A stretch of DNA of 5,086 nucleotides from Bacteroidota bacterium (GTDB lineage: Bacteria > Bacteroidota > Ignavibacteria > UBA10030 > BY39): the NCBI GenBank assembly GCA_018830765.1, contig JAHJRJ010000328.1, forward strand, positions 1 to 5,086, given 5' to 3'. Shown here one piece after another: positions 1-5,086 of the stretch. The notes beneath the pieces were generated by a model, which ran no database searches, was not told the origin of the DNA, and worked only from the letters and a program-made list of their open reading frames with translations. Within the stretch, counting starts at the first letter, position 1. The number at the start of each line of letters is the position of its first letter. A program made the position numbers and the translations under genes.

Positions 1-1635
1 CAATATATTAACGGTATTCTGGCGGTTGGAGCAACTAGAGGCGATGGTTATCAGGGCGATGAGGTTACGAACAATCTGAAAACCATTCACTCAATACCTC
101 TTCGAATAAATCCAAAAGATAAATCGCTGCTGGATATTGAGGTTCGAGGCGAAGTCTTTATGGAGAAAGATGATTTTCTGAAAATGAATGAGGAAAGAGA
201 GTTATCTGGGGAAAAACTTTTTGCTAATCCACGCAATGCAACAGCCGGGACGTTAAAGCTGCAAGACCCTAAAATGGTCGCCGAACGCCCGCTTAAGTTT
301 TTTACATATTACCTGCGTGCAGAAAAAACGGATATCAAAAGTCATTTCGAAGCGATGAATATTTTAACCGACTTAAAATTTCCAGTAAACGAAAATCGTA
401 GGATATGCATAGACATCGATGAAGTAATTGAGTATTGGAAAGAGTGGGAAACTAAGAGAGATAAACTTCAATACGATATCGACGGCGTTGTCGTGAAGGT
501 TGATTCGCCGCGTCAGCAAGAGATACTCGGTGCAATTGCAAAAAGTCCGCGCTGGGCGTTTGCGTTTAAATTTACTTCGCGCAAAGCGGAAACAAAGCTG
601 CTCGATATCAAATTACAAGTCGGAAGAGTTGGCACTATCACTCCTGTTGCGCATTTGCGACCTGTCTTTCTTGGCGGGACAACTGTAAGCCGCGCATCGT
701 TGTACAACGAAGACTATATCCGGGAATACGATATTCGAATCGGCGATACGGTTGTTATCGAAAAAGGCGGTGATGTAATTCCTAAAGTTACTGCCGTTAT
801 AAAAGAAAAACGACCTGCACATACGGTCGAATTCGTTTTTGCATCAAAATGTCCGGAGTGCGGTTCGAAAATTTACCGTCCCGAAGGTGAGGCAAATTAC
901 TATTGCGAGAATAACGAATGCCCCGCTCAGGTTAAAGGACGCATCACGCACTGGGCAGCGCGTGGGGCAATGGATATAGCCGGACTCGGCGAGATGGTTG
1001 TCAATCAGTTAGTCGAATTGGATTTTATTAAAAATGTCGGTGATTTATACTGGTTGCACCAGCAGAGTGAAAAGATAGCCGCTTTAGAAAGATGGGGCGA
1101 AAAAAGTGTCCAAAATTTGTTGGAAGGAATCGAAAACAGTAAACAAAAACCTTATCATCGAGTTTTATTTGCCCTCGGCATCAGACACGTGGGTGCAGGT
1201 GTTGCACAAATTTTAACCAACGCGTATCCATCGATAGAGAAACTAATGTCAGCTTCGCGGGAAGACCTGCAAAATATATACGAGATTGGCGAAAAGATTG
1301 CGGAAAGTATTTACAGATATTTCCAGGATAAGCATAATCGTGATTTGATCCGTCGACTCAAAGAAGCTGGTTTAAAGTTTTATGTTGAAAAGGCAGCAAA
1401 AACACCTTTGAAGGGGAAAACATTCGTTTTGACCGGTACGTTAACAAGCATGACACGCGAAGAGGCAAAAGAGGCGATTGAGAAACTCGGCGGACGTGTT
1501 GCCTCTTCCGTATCGAAAAATGTTAATTACTTAATAACCGGCGCTGAACCCAGCTCGAAATTGGATAAAGCAAAAAAATTTGGCACCGAAATTTGGGACG
1601 AGGAAAAATTTTTGAAAACCGTGAAAGCAAAATAA
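1..1635 (+). CDS. ligA: NAD+-dependent DNA ligase LigA, 5'-truncated by the window edge
   Basis: This enzyme seals nicks between Okazaki fragments and in repair, using NAD+ to adenylate itself, then the DNA 5' phosphate. The frame is open from base 1 and gives 544 residues. It opens with YINGILAVGATRGDG, which follows the KxDG catalytic lysine motif in LigA, so about 123 N-terminal residues are missing (domain Ia and the start of the adenylation domain). Visible motifs, numbered from base 1, are RGDG (13-16), EVRGEV (47-52), FANPRNATAG (74-83), DGVVVKV with Lys166 (motif IV) and WAFAFKF with Lys190 (motif V). An OB fold is expected next. A Cys4 zinc finger follows (C284, C287, C302, C307), then the helix-hairpin-helix region (~308-455) and a C-terminal BRCT domain (~470-544, LKGKTFVLTGTL). 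Nothing looks broken. The ATG at base 160 lies mid-domain and is not the true start. Expected full length is ~667 aa, normal for LigA. Confidence 0.98.
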   Translation, partial: QYINGILAVGATRGDGYQGDEVTNNLKTIHSIPLRINPKDKSLLDIEVRGEVFMEKDDFLKMNEERELSGEKLFANPRNATAGTLKLQDPKMVAERPLKFFTYYLRAEKTDIKSHFEAMNILTDLKFPVNENRRICIDIDEVIEYWKEWETKRDKLQYDIDGVVVKVDSPRQQEILGAIAKSPRWAFAFKFTSRKAETKLLDIKLQVGRVGTITPVAHLRPVFLGGTTVSRASLYNEDYIREYDIRIGDTVVIEKGGDVIPKVTAVIKEKRPAHTVEFVFASKCPECGSKIYRPEGEANYYCENNECPAQVKGRITHWAARGAMDIAGLGEMVVNQLVELDFIKNVGDLYWLHQQSEKIAALERWGEKSVQNLLEGIENSKQKPYHRVLFALGIRHVGAGVAQILTNAYPSIEKLMSASREDLQNIYEIGEKIAESIYRYFQDKHNRDLIRRLKEAGLKFYVEKAAKTPLKGKTFVLTGTLTSMTREEAKEAIEKLGGRVASSVSKNVNYLITGAEPSSKLDKAKKFGTEIWDEEKFLKTVKAK

Positions 1636-1650
1636 TAATTAGAAATTGAG

Positions 1651-2190
1651 ATGTTTGAGAGAACGTTAGAGTATATTGGGCTTCAATACACAAAGTTCAT
1701 TTTCCGAAAAGAAAAAGACGTCCAGCAGGAAATGACAAATTTTATATCGAGGTCGCGGACTGCGCTTATTATCTTGCCCGTCGATTACGACGATGCGCTT
1801 GCGGCAGGCGCTGCATTTAAAGCGCTGAAAAAAAAATTCGAGCACCTCGAAATAACTATTCTTACTGAAGGAATCAGAGCGACTCCTTTGAGTGAATTTC
1901 CGAAAAGTAAGGTCGTACGGATAAATCAATCACATTTAAACAAGTTTTTTTTACCGCGACAGAAATTCTTGCAGCGAATATTAGAAAACAATTACGACAT
2001 TACTATCGACTTAAATCTTGATTTCATTCTTTACGCTGCTTATATTAGTAGAGCGACGGGGGCAAGAATCAGAATAGGATTTTCGCACGGCGCCGCAGAT
2101 ACATTTTATAATTTTCAGTTTAACGTTGACCGGAATAAACCGGTTAAATCTATATACGATCAAATAGTACAGTATTTTAAAATGTTTTAA
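1651..2190 (+). CDS. Conserved hypothetical protein resembling the N-terminal half of a GT9 (heptosyltransferase-type) glycosyltransferase
   Basis: The gene encodes 179 aa, starts 15 bases after ligA and ends 12 bases before the STAS gene, so it is probably co-transcribed with both. A Rossmann-like opening, TALIILPVDYDDALAAGAAF (37-56), continues through KALKKKF into EITILTEG. Later come YDITIDLN (115-122) and GARIRIGF (137-144). These match the layout of the acceptor-side domain of ADP-heptose:LPS heptosyltransferases: a D-x-L/A strand-turn, a Y-D-x-x-I-D-L strand and a GA-x-x-R-I-G-F strand. The C-terminal nucleotide-sugar-binding domain (~170 aa in full-length GT9 proteins) is absent, so catalysis as a standard heptosyltransferase is unlikely. 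From memory, Bacteroidota carry a ~170-aa protein of unknown function (DUF6913) beside ligA with a similar 'YDLLIDL...RIG' core and C-terminal 'QI..YL' ending; this may be a homologue. There is no signal peptide or membrane segment. The ATG has only a weak purine-rich stretch upstream. Reality of the gene is likely; function is unknown. Confidence 0.85.
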   Translation: MFERTLEYIGLQYTKFIFRKEKDVQQEMTNFISRSRTALIILPVDYDDALAAGAAFKALKKKFEHLEITILTEGIRATPLSEFPKSKVVRINQSHLNKFFLPRQKFLQRILENNYDITIDLNLDFILYAAYISRATGARIRIGFSHGAADTFYNFQFNVDRNKPVKSIYDQIVQYFKMF

Positions 2191-2202
2191 CTGGAGTCGA
2201 CA

Positions 2203-2538
2203 ATGAAGTTTGATGTAAAAAAAGACGGTAACTTAACAATACTAACGATAAAAGAAAAAAAAATCGATACATCCGTTTCGGCAGAACTAAAAGCCGAGTT
2301 TCTAATTCTGTGTAAGCCCAAAAACTCTGAGGTTCTTGTAGTTGATATGAAAGCTGTCGAGTTCTGCGACAGCAGCGGTTTAAGCGCTCTTTTAATCGCT
2401 CACCGGACGATGAACGAACATAAAGGTGAAGTCCGCTTTGCAAACGTGAATAAATCCATTTTGAACCTTCTGAAAATATCACAACTCGACCGTCTCTTTC
2501 GCATATACGGCACTGTAAAACAGGCAATTAAAGGTTAG
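2203..2538 (+). CDS. Single-domain STAS protein, anti-sigma factor antagonist type (SpoIIAA/RsbV-like)
   Basis: This is a 111-aa cytoplasmic protein made of one STAS domain. Such proteins bind a serine-kinase anti-sigma factor in a partner-switching system and are switched off by phosphorylation of a conserved serine. The diagnostic segment is VEFCDSSGLSALL (52-64): D56 followed by S57 and S58, then GL. This aligns with the D-S-S-G-L loop of Bacillus SpoIIAA, where the second serine (58) is phosphorylated, so Ser58 is the predicted site. The beta-rich N-terminus (NLTILTIKEKKIDTS) and the C-terminal helix (SQLDRLFRIYGTVKQAI) also fit, and the length is typical. The ATG lies 6 bases after GGAG at 2193-2196, supporting the start. 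No HATPase_c kinase, PP2C phosphatase or sigma factor is encoded in the window, so its partners must lie elsewhere. The upstream gene spacing of 12 bases implies co-transcription with the GT9-like gene. Any functional link to the symporter that follows is unproven; SSS transporters do not normally use STAS partners. Confidence 0.92.
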   Translation: MKFDVKKDGNLTILTIKEKKIDTSVSAELKAEFLILCKPKNSEVLVVDMKAVEFCDSSGLSALLIAHRTMNEHKGEVRFANVNKSILNLLKISQLDRLFRIYGTVKQAIKG

Positions 2539-2579
2539 AATTGTAGATCGCGATGAAGGGCACATCAAACCACTATAGC

Positions 2580-2584
2580 GGGAG
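2580..2584 (+). promoter_or_regulatory. Ribosome binding site for the first symporter gene
   Basis: GGGAG lies 4 bases before the ATG at 2589 and fixes that start. It sits at the end of a 50-base intergenic gap (2539-2588) in which I see no clear promoter pair and no hairpin terminator, so read-through from the STAS gene is possible. Confidence 0.7.
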
Positions 2585-2588
2585 ATAG

Positions 2589-4034
2589 ATGGGCTTTTCT
2601 AACATCGACATTATTATCGTCGCAGCATATCTATTAGCGATAGCAGTATTCGGAATTATCTCGGGCGGCAAACAAAAATCTATTTCCGATTATTTTTTAG
2701 GCAGTAAAAAAATTCCTTGGTGGGCTGTCTGTTTTGCTGTCGTTGCAACAGAGACAAGCACACTCACATTTATATCTATCCCCGGCGTTGCTTACGTTAC
2801 TAATTTAAATTTCCTTCAACTAACTTTCGGTTACATACTTGGTCGAATAATTATTGCCGCGGTATTATTACCCGCTTACTACAAAGGCAACGTAGAAACT
2901 GCATATACATTTCTCGGTAACCGCTTCGGTAAAAAAACTCGAAGTGCCGCTTCGATCGTCTTTATGATCACTCGGCTTTTTGCCGATGGCGTCCGTCTCT
3001 ACGCCACCGCCATACCGATAAAACTAATTACAGGTATCGATTATCCGAGTGCCATTATACTGACGGCAATCGTTACTCTATTATATACATACATTGGTGG
3101 TGTGAGAGCTGTAATCTGGATGGACGTCGTTCAAATGTTTATCTATCTCGGCGGCGCAATTTCGGCAGTCTGGGTATTGACTTCTCAACTACCCGAAGGA
3201 CTCGCCACAATTTTTACTATGCCAAATCTAAACGAAAAAATTAGTTTGATTAATACAGGATTCAATTTAGATTTTACATCTTTCTTGTCAACCCCGTACA
3301 CACTTTTCAGCAGTGTTTTGGGCGGGATGTTTCTTTCGATGGCTTCGCATGGAACCGATCAGTTAATCGTCCAACGCTTGTTAGCCACTGATTCTTTAAA
3401 AAGTTCTCAGAAAGCAATTATCACCAGCGGTGTTATTGTAATGTTTCAATTTGCCTTGTTTCTTTTGATCGGTCTTCTTTTGTATGCTTTCTATAACGGC
3501 ACCAAAATGGATGCGAACGAAGTTTTTCCACTGTATATCATCAATAACATGCCATCAGGAATCTCGGGTTTGATTATTGCAGGTTTGCTTGCGGCTGCAA
3601 TGTCAACACTTGCCGGTTCGATGAACTCACTTGCCTCAGCGGTGATGTTCGATTTTTACAAACCATATTTTGGTAAAAATAACAATCCTACCTCCGACGT
3701 TCGTATCTCACGATTTTTCACAGGGTTATGGTGTATTCTTCTCACCAGTTCTGCATTTATTTTTATGGAAACTCCGAAGACGGTCGTTGAACTTGCGCTA
3801 AGTATTGCTTCATTTACTTACGGCGGACTGTTGGGAACTTTCTTGCTTGGTGTACTTTTCAAAAAACCGCAGCAGCGGGATGCTTTGATTGCATTTGCAG
3901 CAGGTATTATTGTAATGATTGGAGTAATTTATTTTACAAATATTGCATGGACGTGGTACACGGTGATAGGGAGCGGAGTAACTGTGTTGGTGGGGAATTT
4001 TGCGGCGGCGATGATTAAAACAAGGAAATTTTAG
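2589..4034 (+). CDS. Sodium:solute symporter, SSS family (PutP/SLC5-like), complete
   Basis: This 481-aa inner-membrane protein probably couples uptake of an organic or anionic solute to Na+ entry. About 13 hydrophobic segments can be traced, at roughly 6-24, 43-68, 73-97, 118-146, 152-169, 172-197, 235-256, 276-301, 322-351, 375-393, 398-424, 430-450 and 455-476, matching the usual SSS core. Family hallmarks are DYFLGSKKIPWWAVCF after the first segment, the loop-plus-helix GGVRAVIWMDVVQMF (170-184), MASHGTDQLIVQRLLA (251-266) and AGLLAAAMSTLAGSMNSLAS (331-350). In the last, Ser339-Thr340 occupy the position of the Na2-site hydroxyl pair known from vSGLT. The start is supported by GGGAG 4 bases upstream. 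The substrate cannot be assigned: sugars, amino acids and monocarboxylates are all possible in this family. Its last codons and TAG stop run directly into the 7-base-period AT repeat at 4029-4056, so the extreme C-terminus (KTRKF) may be repeat-derived. Confidence 0.96.
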   Translation: MGFSNIDIIIVAAYLLAIAVFGIISGGKQKSISDYFLGSKKIPWWAVCFAVVATETSTLTFISIPGVAYVTNLNFLQLTFGYILGRIIIAAVLLPAYYKGNVETAYTFLGNRFGKKTRSAASIVFMITRLFADGVRLYATAIPIKLITGIDYPSAIILTAIVTLLYTYIGGVRAVIWMDVVQMFIYLGGAISAVWVLTSQLPEGLATIFTMPNLNEKISLINTGFNLDFTSFLSTPYTLFSSVLGGMFLSMASHGTDQLIVQRLLATDSLKSSQKAIITSGVIVMFQFALFLLIGLLLYAFYNGTKMDANEVFPLYIINNMPSGISGLIIAGLLAAAMSTLAGSMNSLASAVMFDFYKPYFGKNNNPTSDVRISRFFTGLWCILLTSSAFIFMETPKTVVELALSIASFTYGGLLGTFLLGVLFKKPQQRDALIAFAAGIIVMIGVIYFTNIAWTWYTVIGSGVTVLVGNFAAAMIKTRKF

Positions 4035-4056
4035 ATTTTAAATTTTATATTTTAAA
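4029..4056. repeat. AT-rich 7-base-period tract, left flank of the four-helix-bundle gene
   Basis: Four successive heptamers fit TTTTAnA exactly: TTTTAGA, TTTTAAA, TTTTATA, TTTTAAA. The tract overlaps the stop codon (TAG, 4032-4034) of the upstream symporter. Its complement, TnTAAAA, recurs downstream at 4452-4479, so the four-helix-bundle gene is bracketed by inverted copies. A 13-base stretch (AATTTTATATTTT, 4041-4053) has an exact reverse complement at 4469-4481, and TTAGATTTTA (4031-4040) one at 4454-4463. The two blocks occur in the same order on both sides, so the tracts are not a simple nested palindrome. The rest of the 60-base gap up to 4094 is AT-rich, with no promoter I can defend. 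Confidence 0.7.
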
Positions 4057-4081
4057 TTAAATGTATTAACTAAAAAATATT

Positions 4082-4086
4082 AGGAG
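4082..4086 (+). promoter_or_regulatory. Ribosome binding site that points to an ACG start for the four-helix-bundle gene
   Basis: AGGAG lies 8 bases before the ACG at 4095, an ideal spacing. No ATG, GTG or TTG exists in the right frame at that distance; the first conventional candidate is TTG at 4137, 50 bases from this site. The site therefore argues that the ancestral start was at 4095. Confidence 0.65.
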
Positions 4087-4094
4087 AATAAAAA

Positions 4095-4463
4095 ACGACG
4101 GAAGAAGAACTTAGAAAACGAACAAAAGAGTTTGCTTTGAGAGTAATTAAACTTGTTAATTTTCTACCGAGATCGCAGACCGGAAAAGTTTTAGGAAATC
4201 AACTTTTAAGATCAGGAACATCGGTCGGCGCAAATTACAGAGCAGCCTGTAATGCGCGATCGAAAGCTGATTTTATTTCAAAACTTGGAATTTCTCAAGA
4301 AGAAGCCGATGAATCCAGTTACTGGATGGAACTAATAATCGAATCAGGACTTATGCAGGAAAAGCTCGTTCAAAAATTATTGCAGGAATCTCATGAACTT
4401 ACCGCAATATTGACGGCTTCACTAATTACCTCTAAGCAAAGAAAATCAAAATCTAAAATCTAA
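4095..4463 (+). CDS. Four-helix-bundle protein (S23/23S rRNA intervening-sequence protein family), probable ACG start
   Basis: Read from 4095 this gives 122 aa, the usual family length. It is a small all-helical cytoplasmic protein of the family first noted in 23S rRNA intervening sequences and related to Avd of diversity-generating retroelements; the role of stand-alone copies is unknown. Signature segments, numbered from 4095, are TEEELRKRTKEFALRVIKLV (2-21), LLRSGTSVGANYRAAC (~38-53), ARSKADFISKLGISQEEADE (~55-74) and SSYWMELIIESGLM (~75-88). Family members typically begin M-x-E-x-E-L-x-x-R-T-K-x-F-A; here that M position is ACG, with AGGAG 8 bases before it. The upstream in-frame stop is the TAA at 4089-4091. 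The next usable start, TTG at 4137, would give 108 aa and drop 14 residues of helix 1, with only a weak GAG nearby. So this is either a genuine ACG start, a recently damaged start, or a shortened protein. The last residues (KSKSKI) and the stop are encoded by the AT-rich repeat. No transposase or reverse transcriptase is adjacent. Confidence 0.85.
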   Translation, partial: TTEEELRKRTKEFALRVIKLVNFLPRSQTGKVLGNQLLRSGTSVGANYRAACNARSKADFISKLGISQEEADESSYWMELIIESGLMQEKLVQKLLQESHELTAILTASLITSKQRKSKSKI

Positions 4464-4482
4464 TATATAAAATATAAAATTA
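4442..4482. repeat. AT-rich 7-base-period tract, right flank of the four-helix-bundle gene
   Basis: From 4452 the heptamers TCTAAAA, TCTAATA, TATAAAA, TATAAAA run in register, preceded by a one-base-short copy (TCAAAA at 4446-4451). The unit TnTAAAA is the reverse complement of TTTTAnA in the left tract, so the two flanks are inverted relative to each other. The tract covers the last codons and TAA stop (4461-4463) of the four-helix-bundle gene and all but three bases of the 22-base gap before the next start. Confidence 0.7.
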
Positions 4483-4485
4483 CCT

Positions 4486-5086
4486 ATGCATTACTTCGAT
4501 TGGTCTCTCGTAGCTCTTTACTTTCTTCTCAGCCTTGCTATCGGGCTTTATTATACAAAACGCGCTGGTTCAGGCACCAAAGAGTTTTTCCTTTCCGGTC
4601 GCAACCTACCTTGGTGGCTCGCCGGAACGTCAATGGTTGCAACAACTTTTGCTGCCGATACTCCGTTAGCTGTTACTGAACTCGTGGCAAAGAACGGAAT
4701 AGCAGGCAACTGGCTCTGGTGGAACTTCGTCTTCGGCGGGATGCTGACTGTCTTCTTCTTCGCACGACTCTGGCGACGTGCGGGAATAATGACGGACGTG
4801 GAATTTGTTGAGATTCGTTACTCGGGAAAACCCGCTGCATTCTTACGCGGCTTCCGTGCATTGTATCTCGGACTTTTTATTAACTGTGTCATAATTGGGT
4901 GGGTTAATGTTGCAATGGGTTCGATACTTCAAGGATTATTCGGCATTCCTGAGTCGCAAGTGATTCTTTATGTCGCAGGTGCGATGATTATTGTTGCAAT
5001 CTATTCAGCACTTTCAGGATTGTGGGGAGTTGCAGTTACGGACGTGTTTCAGTTTATCATTGCAATGGTTGGGACAACAATTTTGG
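4486..5086 (+). CDS. Second sodium:solute symporter (SSS family), 3'-truncated by the window edge
   Basis: The frame stays open to the window end, giving the first 200 residues of a Na+-coupled inner-membrane transporter. It starts MHYFDWSLVALYFLLSLAIG, and hydrophobic segments lie at about 6-23, 43-64, 74-96, 119-147, 158-177 and 181-200. SSS hallmarks are KEFFLSGRNLPWWLAG (32-47), the following MVATTFAADTP helix that holds one side of the Na2 site in this fold, and SGLWGVAVTDVFQF (177-190), equivalent to the GG-x-RAV-x-x-x-D-x-x-Q signature. MTDVEFVEIRYSGKPAAFLR (102-121) suggests a different subfamily from the symporter at 2589-4034, so this is not a recent tandem duplicate. From memory, relatives are ~550-620 aa. 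The ATG at 4486 is chosen because the whole first membrane helix follows it; no Shine-Dalgarno sequence precedes it, only the AT-rich repeat. The substrate is unknown. Confidence 0.93.
   Translation, partial: MHYFDWSLVALYFLLSLAIGLYYTKRAGSGTKEFFLSGRNLPWWLAGTSMVATTFAADTPLAVTELVAKNGIAGNWLWWNFVFGGMLTVFFFARLWRRAGIMTDVEFVEIRYSGKPAAFLRGFRALYLGLFINCVIIGWVNVAMGSILQGLFGIPESQVILYVAGAMIIVAIYSALSGLWGVAVTDVFQFIIAMVGTTIL

Noticed and set aside
513..822. Overlapping minus-strand ORFs of 64 and 69 codons inside ligA, and a plus-strand 62-codon ORF at 500-688
   Set aside because: All lie within the strongly conserved ligase motifs in other frames and show no recognisable domain; they are shadows of ligA.
2177..2527. 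A 116-codon minus-strand ORF opposite the STAS gene
   Set aside because: The plus strand encodes a clear STAS domain with a ribosome site. The antisense product has no recognisable features.
2541..2579. TTGTAG (2541-2546) and TATAGC (2574-2579) as a promoter for the first symporter
   Set aside because: The spacing is 27 bases, far from the ~17 of a sigma-70 promoter, and neither box is a good match. No Bacteroidota-type TTTG/TAnnTTTG pair is seen either.
2553..2588. An 11-codon ORF (MKGTSNHYSGR) in the STAS-symporter gap, whose stop directly abuts the symporter ATG
   Set aside because: It is too short, lacks a good ribosome site, and overlaps the symporter's own GGGAG. It could be a leader peptide, but nothing in the sequence supports that beyond chance.
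4095..4463. A diversity-generating retroelement (the four-helix-bundle protein as Avd)
   Set aside because: No reverse transcriptase, template repeat/variable repeat pair or C-type-lectin target is present, and the gene sits between two transporters. The protein matches the general S23-type family rather than specifically Avd.
4673..4861. A 62-codon arginine/serine-rich minus-strand ORF
   Set aside because: It is antisense to the membrane helices of the second symporter; the composition is the mirror of that coding sequence.

Overview
The window is a stretch of bacterial chromosome at roughly 40% G+C, with all recognisable genes on the + strand. The likely source is the Bacteroidota/Chlorobiota/Ignavibacteriota (FCB) side of the tree. 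This rests on a small ligA-linked protein that resembles one I remember from Bacteroidota, a stand-alone four-helix-bundle (S23-type) gene in AT-rich repeats, and poor or absent Shine-Dalgarno sequences at some starts. No rRNA or single diagnostic marker is present, so this placement is an inference.

Bases 1-2538 look like one tight operon. It begins inside ligA (NAD+-dependent DNA ligase), whose first ~123 residues, including the nucleotidyl lysine, lie upstream of the window. Fifteen bases later comes a 179-residue protein resembling the N-terminal half of a family 9 glycosyltransferase, and 12 bases after that a 111-residue single-domain STAS protein (anti-sigma factor antagonist type). 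After a 50-base gap with a good ribosome binding site comes a complete sodium:solute symporter (SSS family, 481 aa, 2589-4034). A second, different SSS symporter begins at 4486 and runs off the right edge.

Between the two symporters sits a small four-helix-bundle gene. It is bracketed by AT-rich tracts built on a 7-base period (TTTTAnA on the left, the complementary TnTAAAA on the right) in inverted orientation. The tracts supply the stop codon of the upstream symporter, the last codons and stop of the four-helix-bundle gene, and most of the leader of the downstream symporter. This looks like a small inserted cassette. The family-typical start of the four-helix-bundle gene falls on ACG instead of ATG, 8 bases after a clean AGGAG, so the gene either uses a very rare start codon or has recently lost its start.

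The ligase, GT9-like and STAS genes are probably co-transcribed but have no evident shared pathway. The two symporters are probably Na+-coupled importers whose substrates cannot be read from sequence. I see no RNA gene, CRISPR array, transposase or convincing intrinsic terminator, and no gene-free stretch longer than 60 bases.
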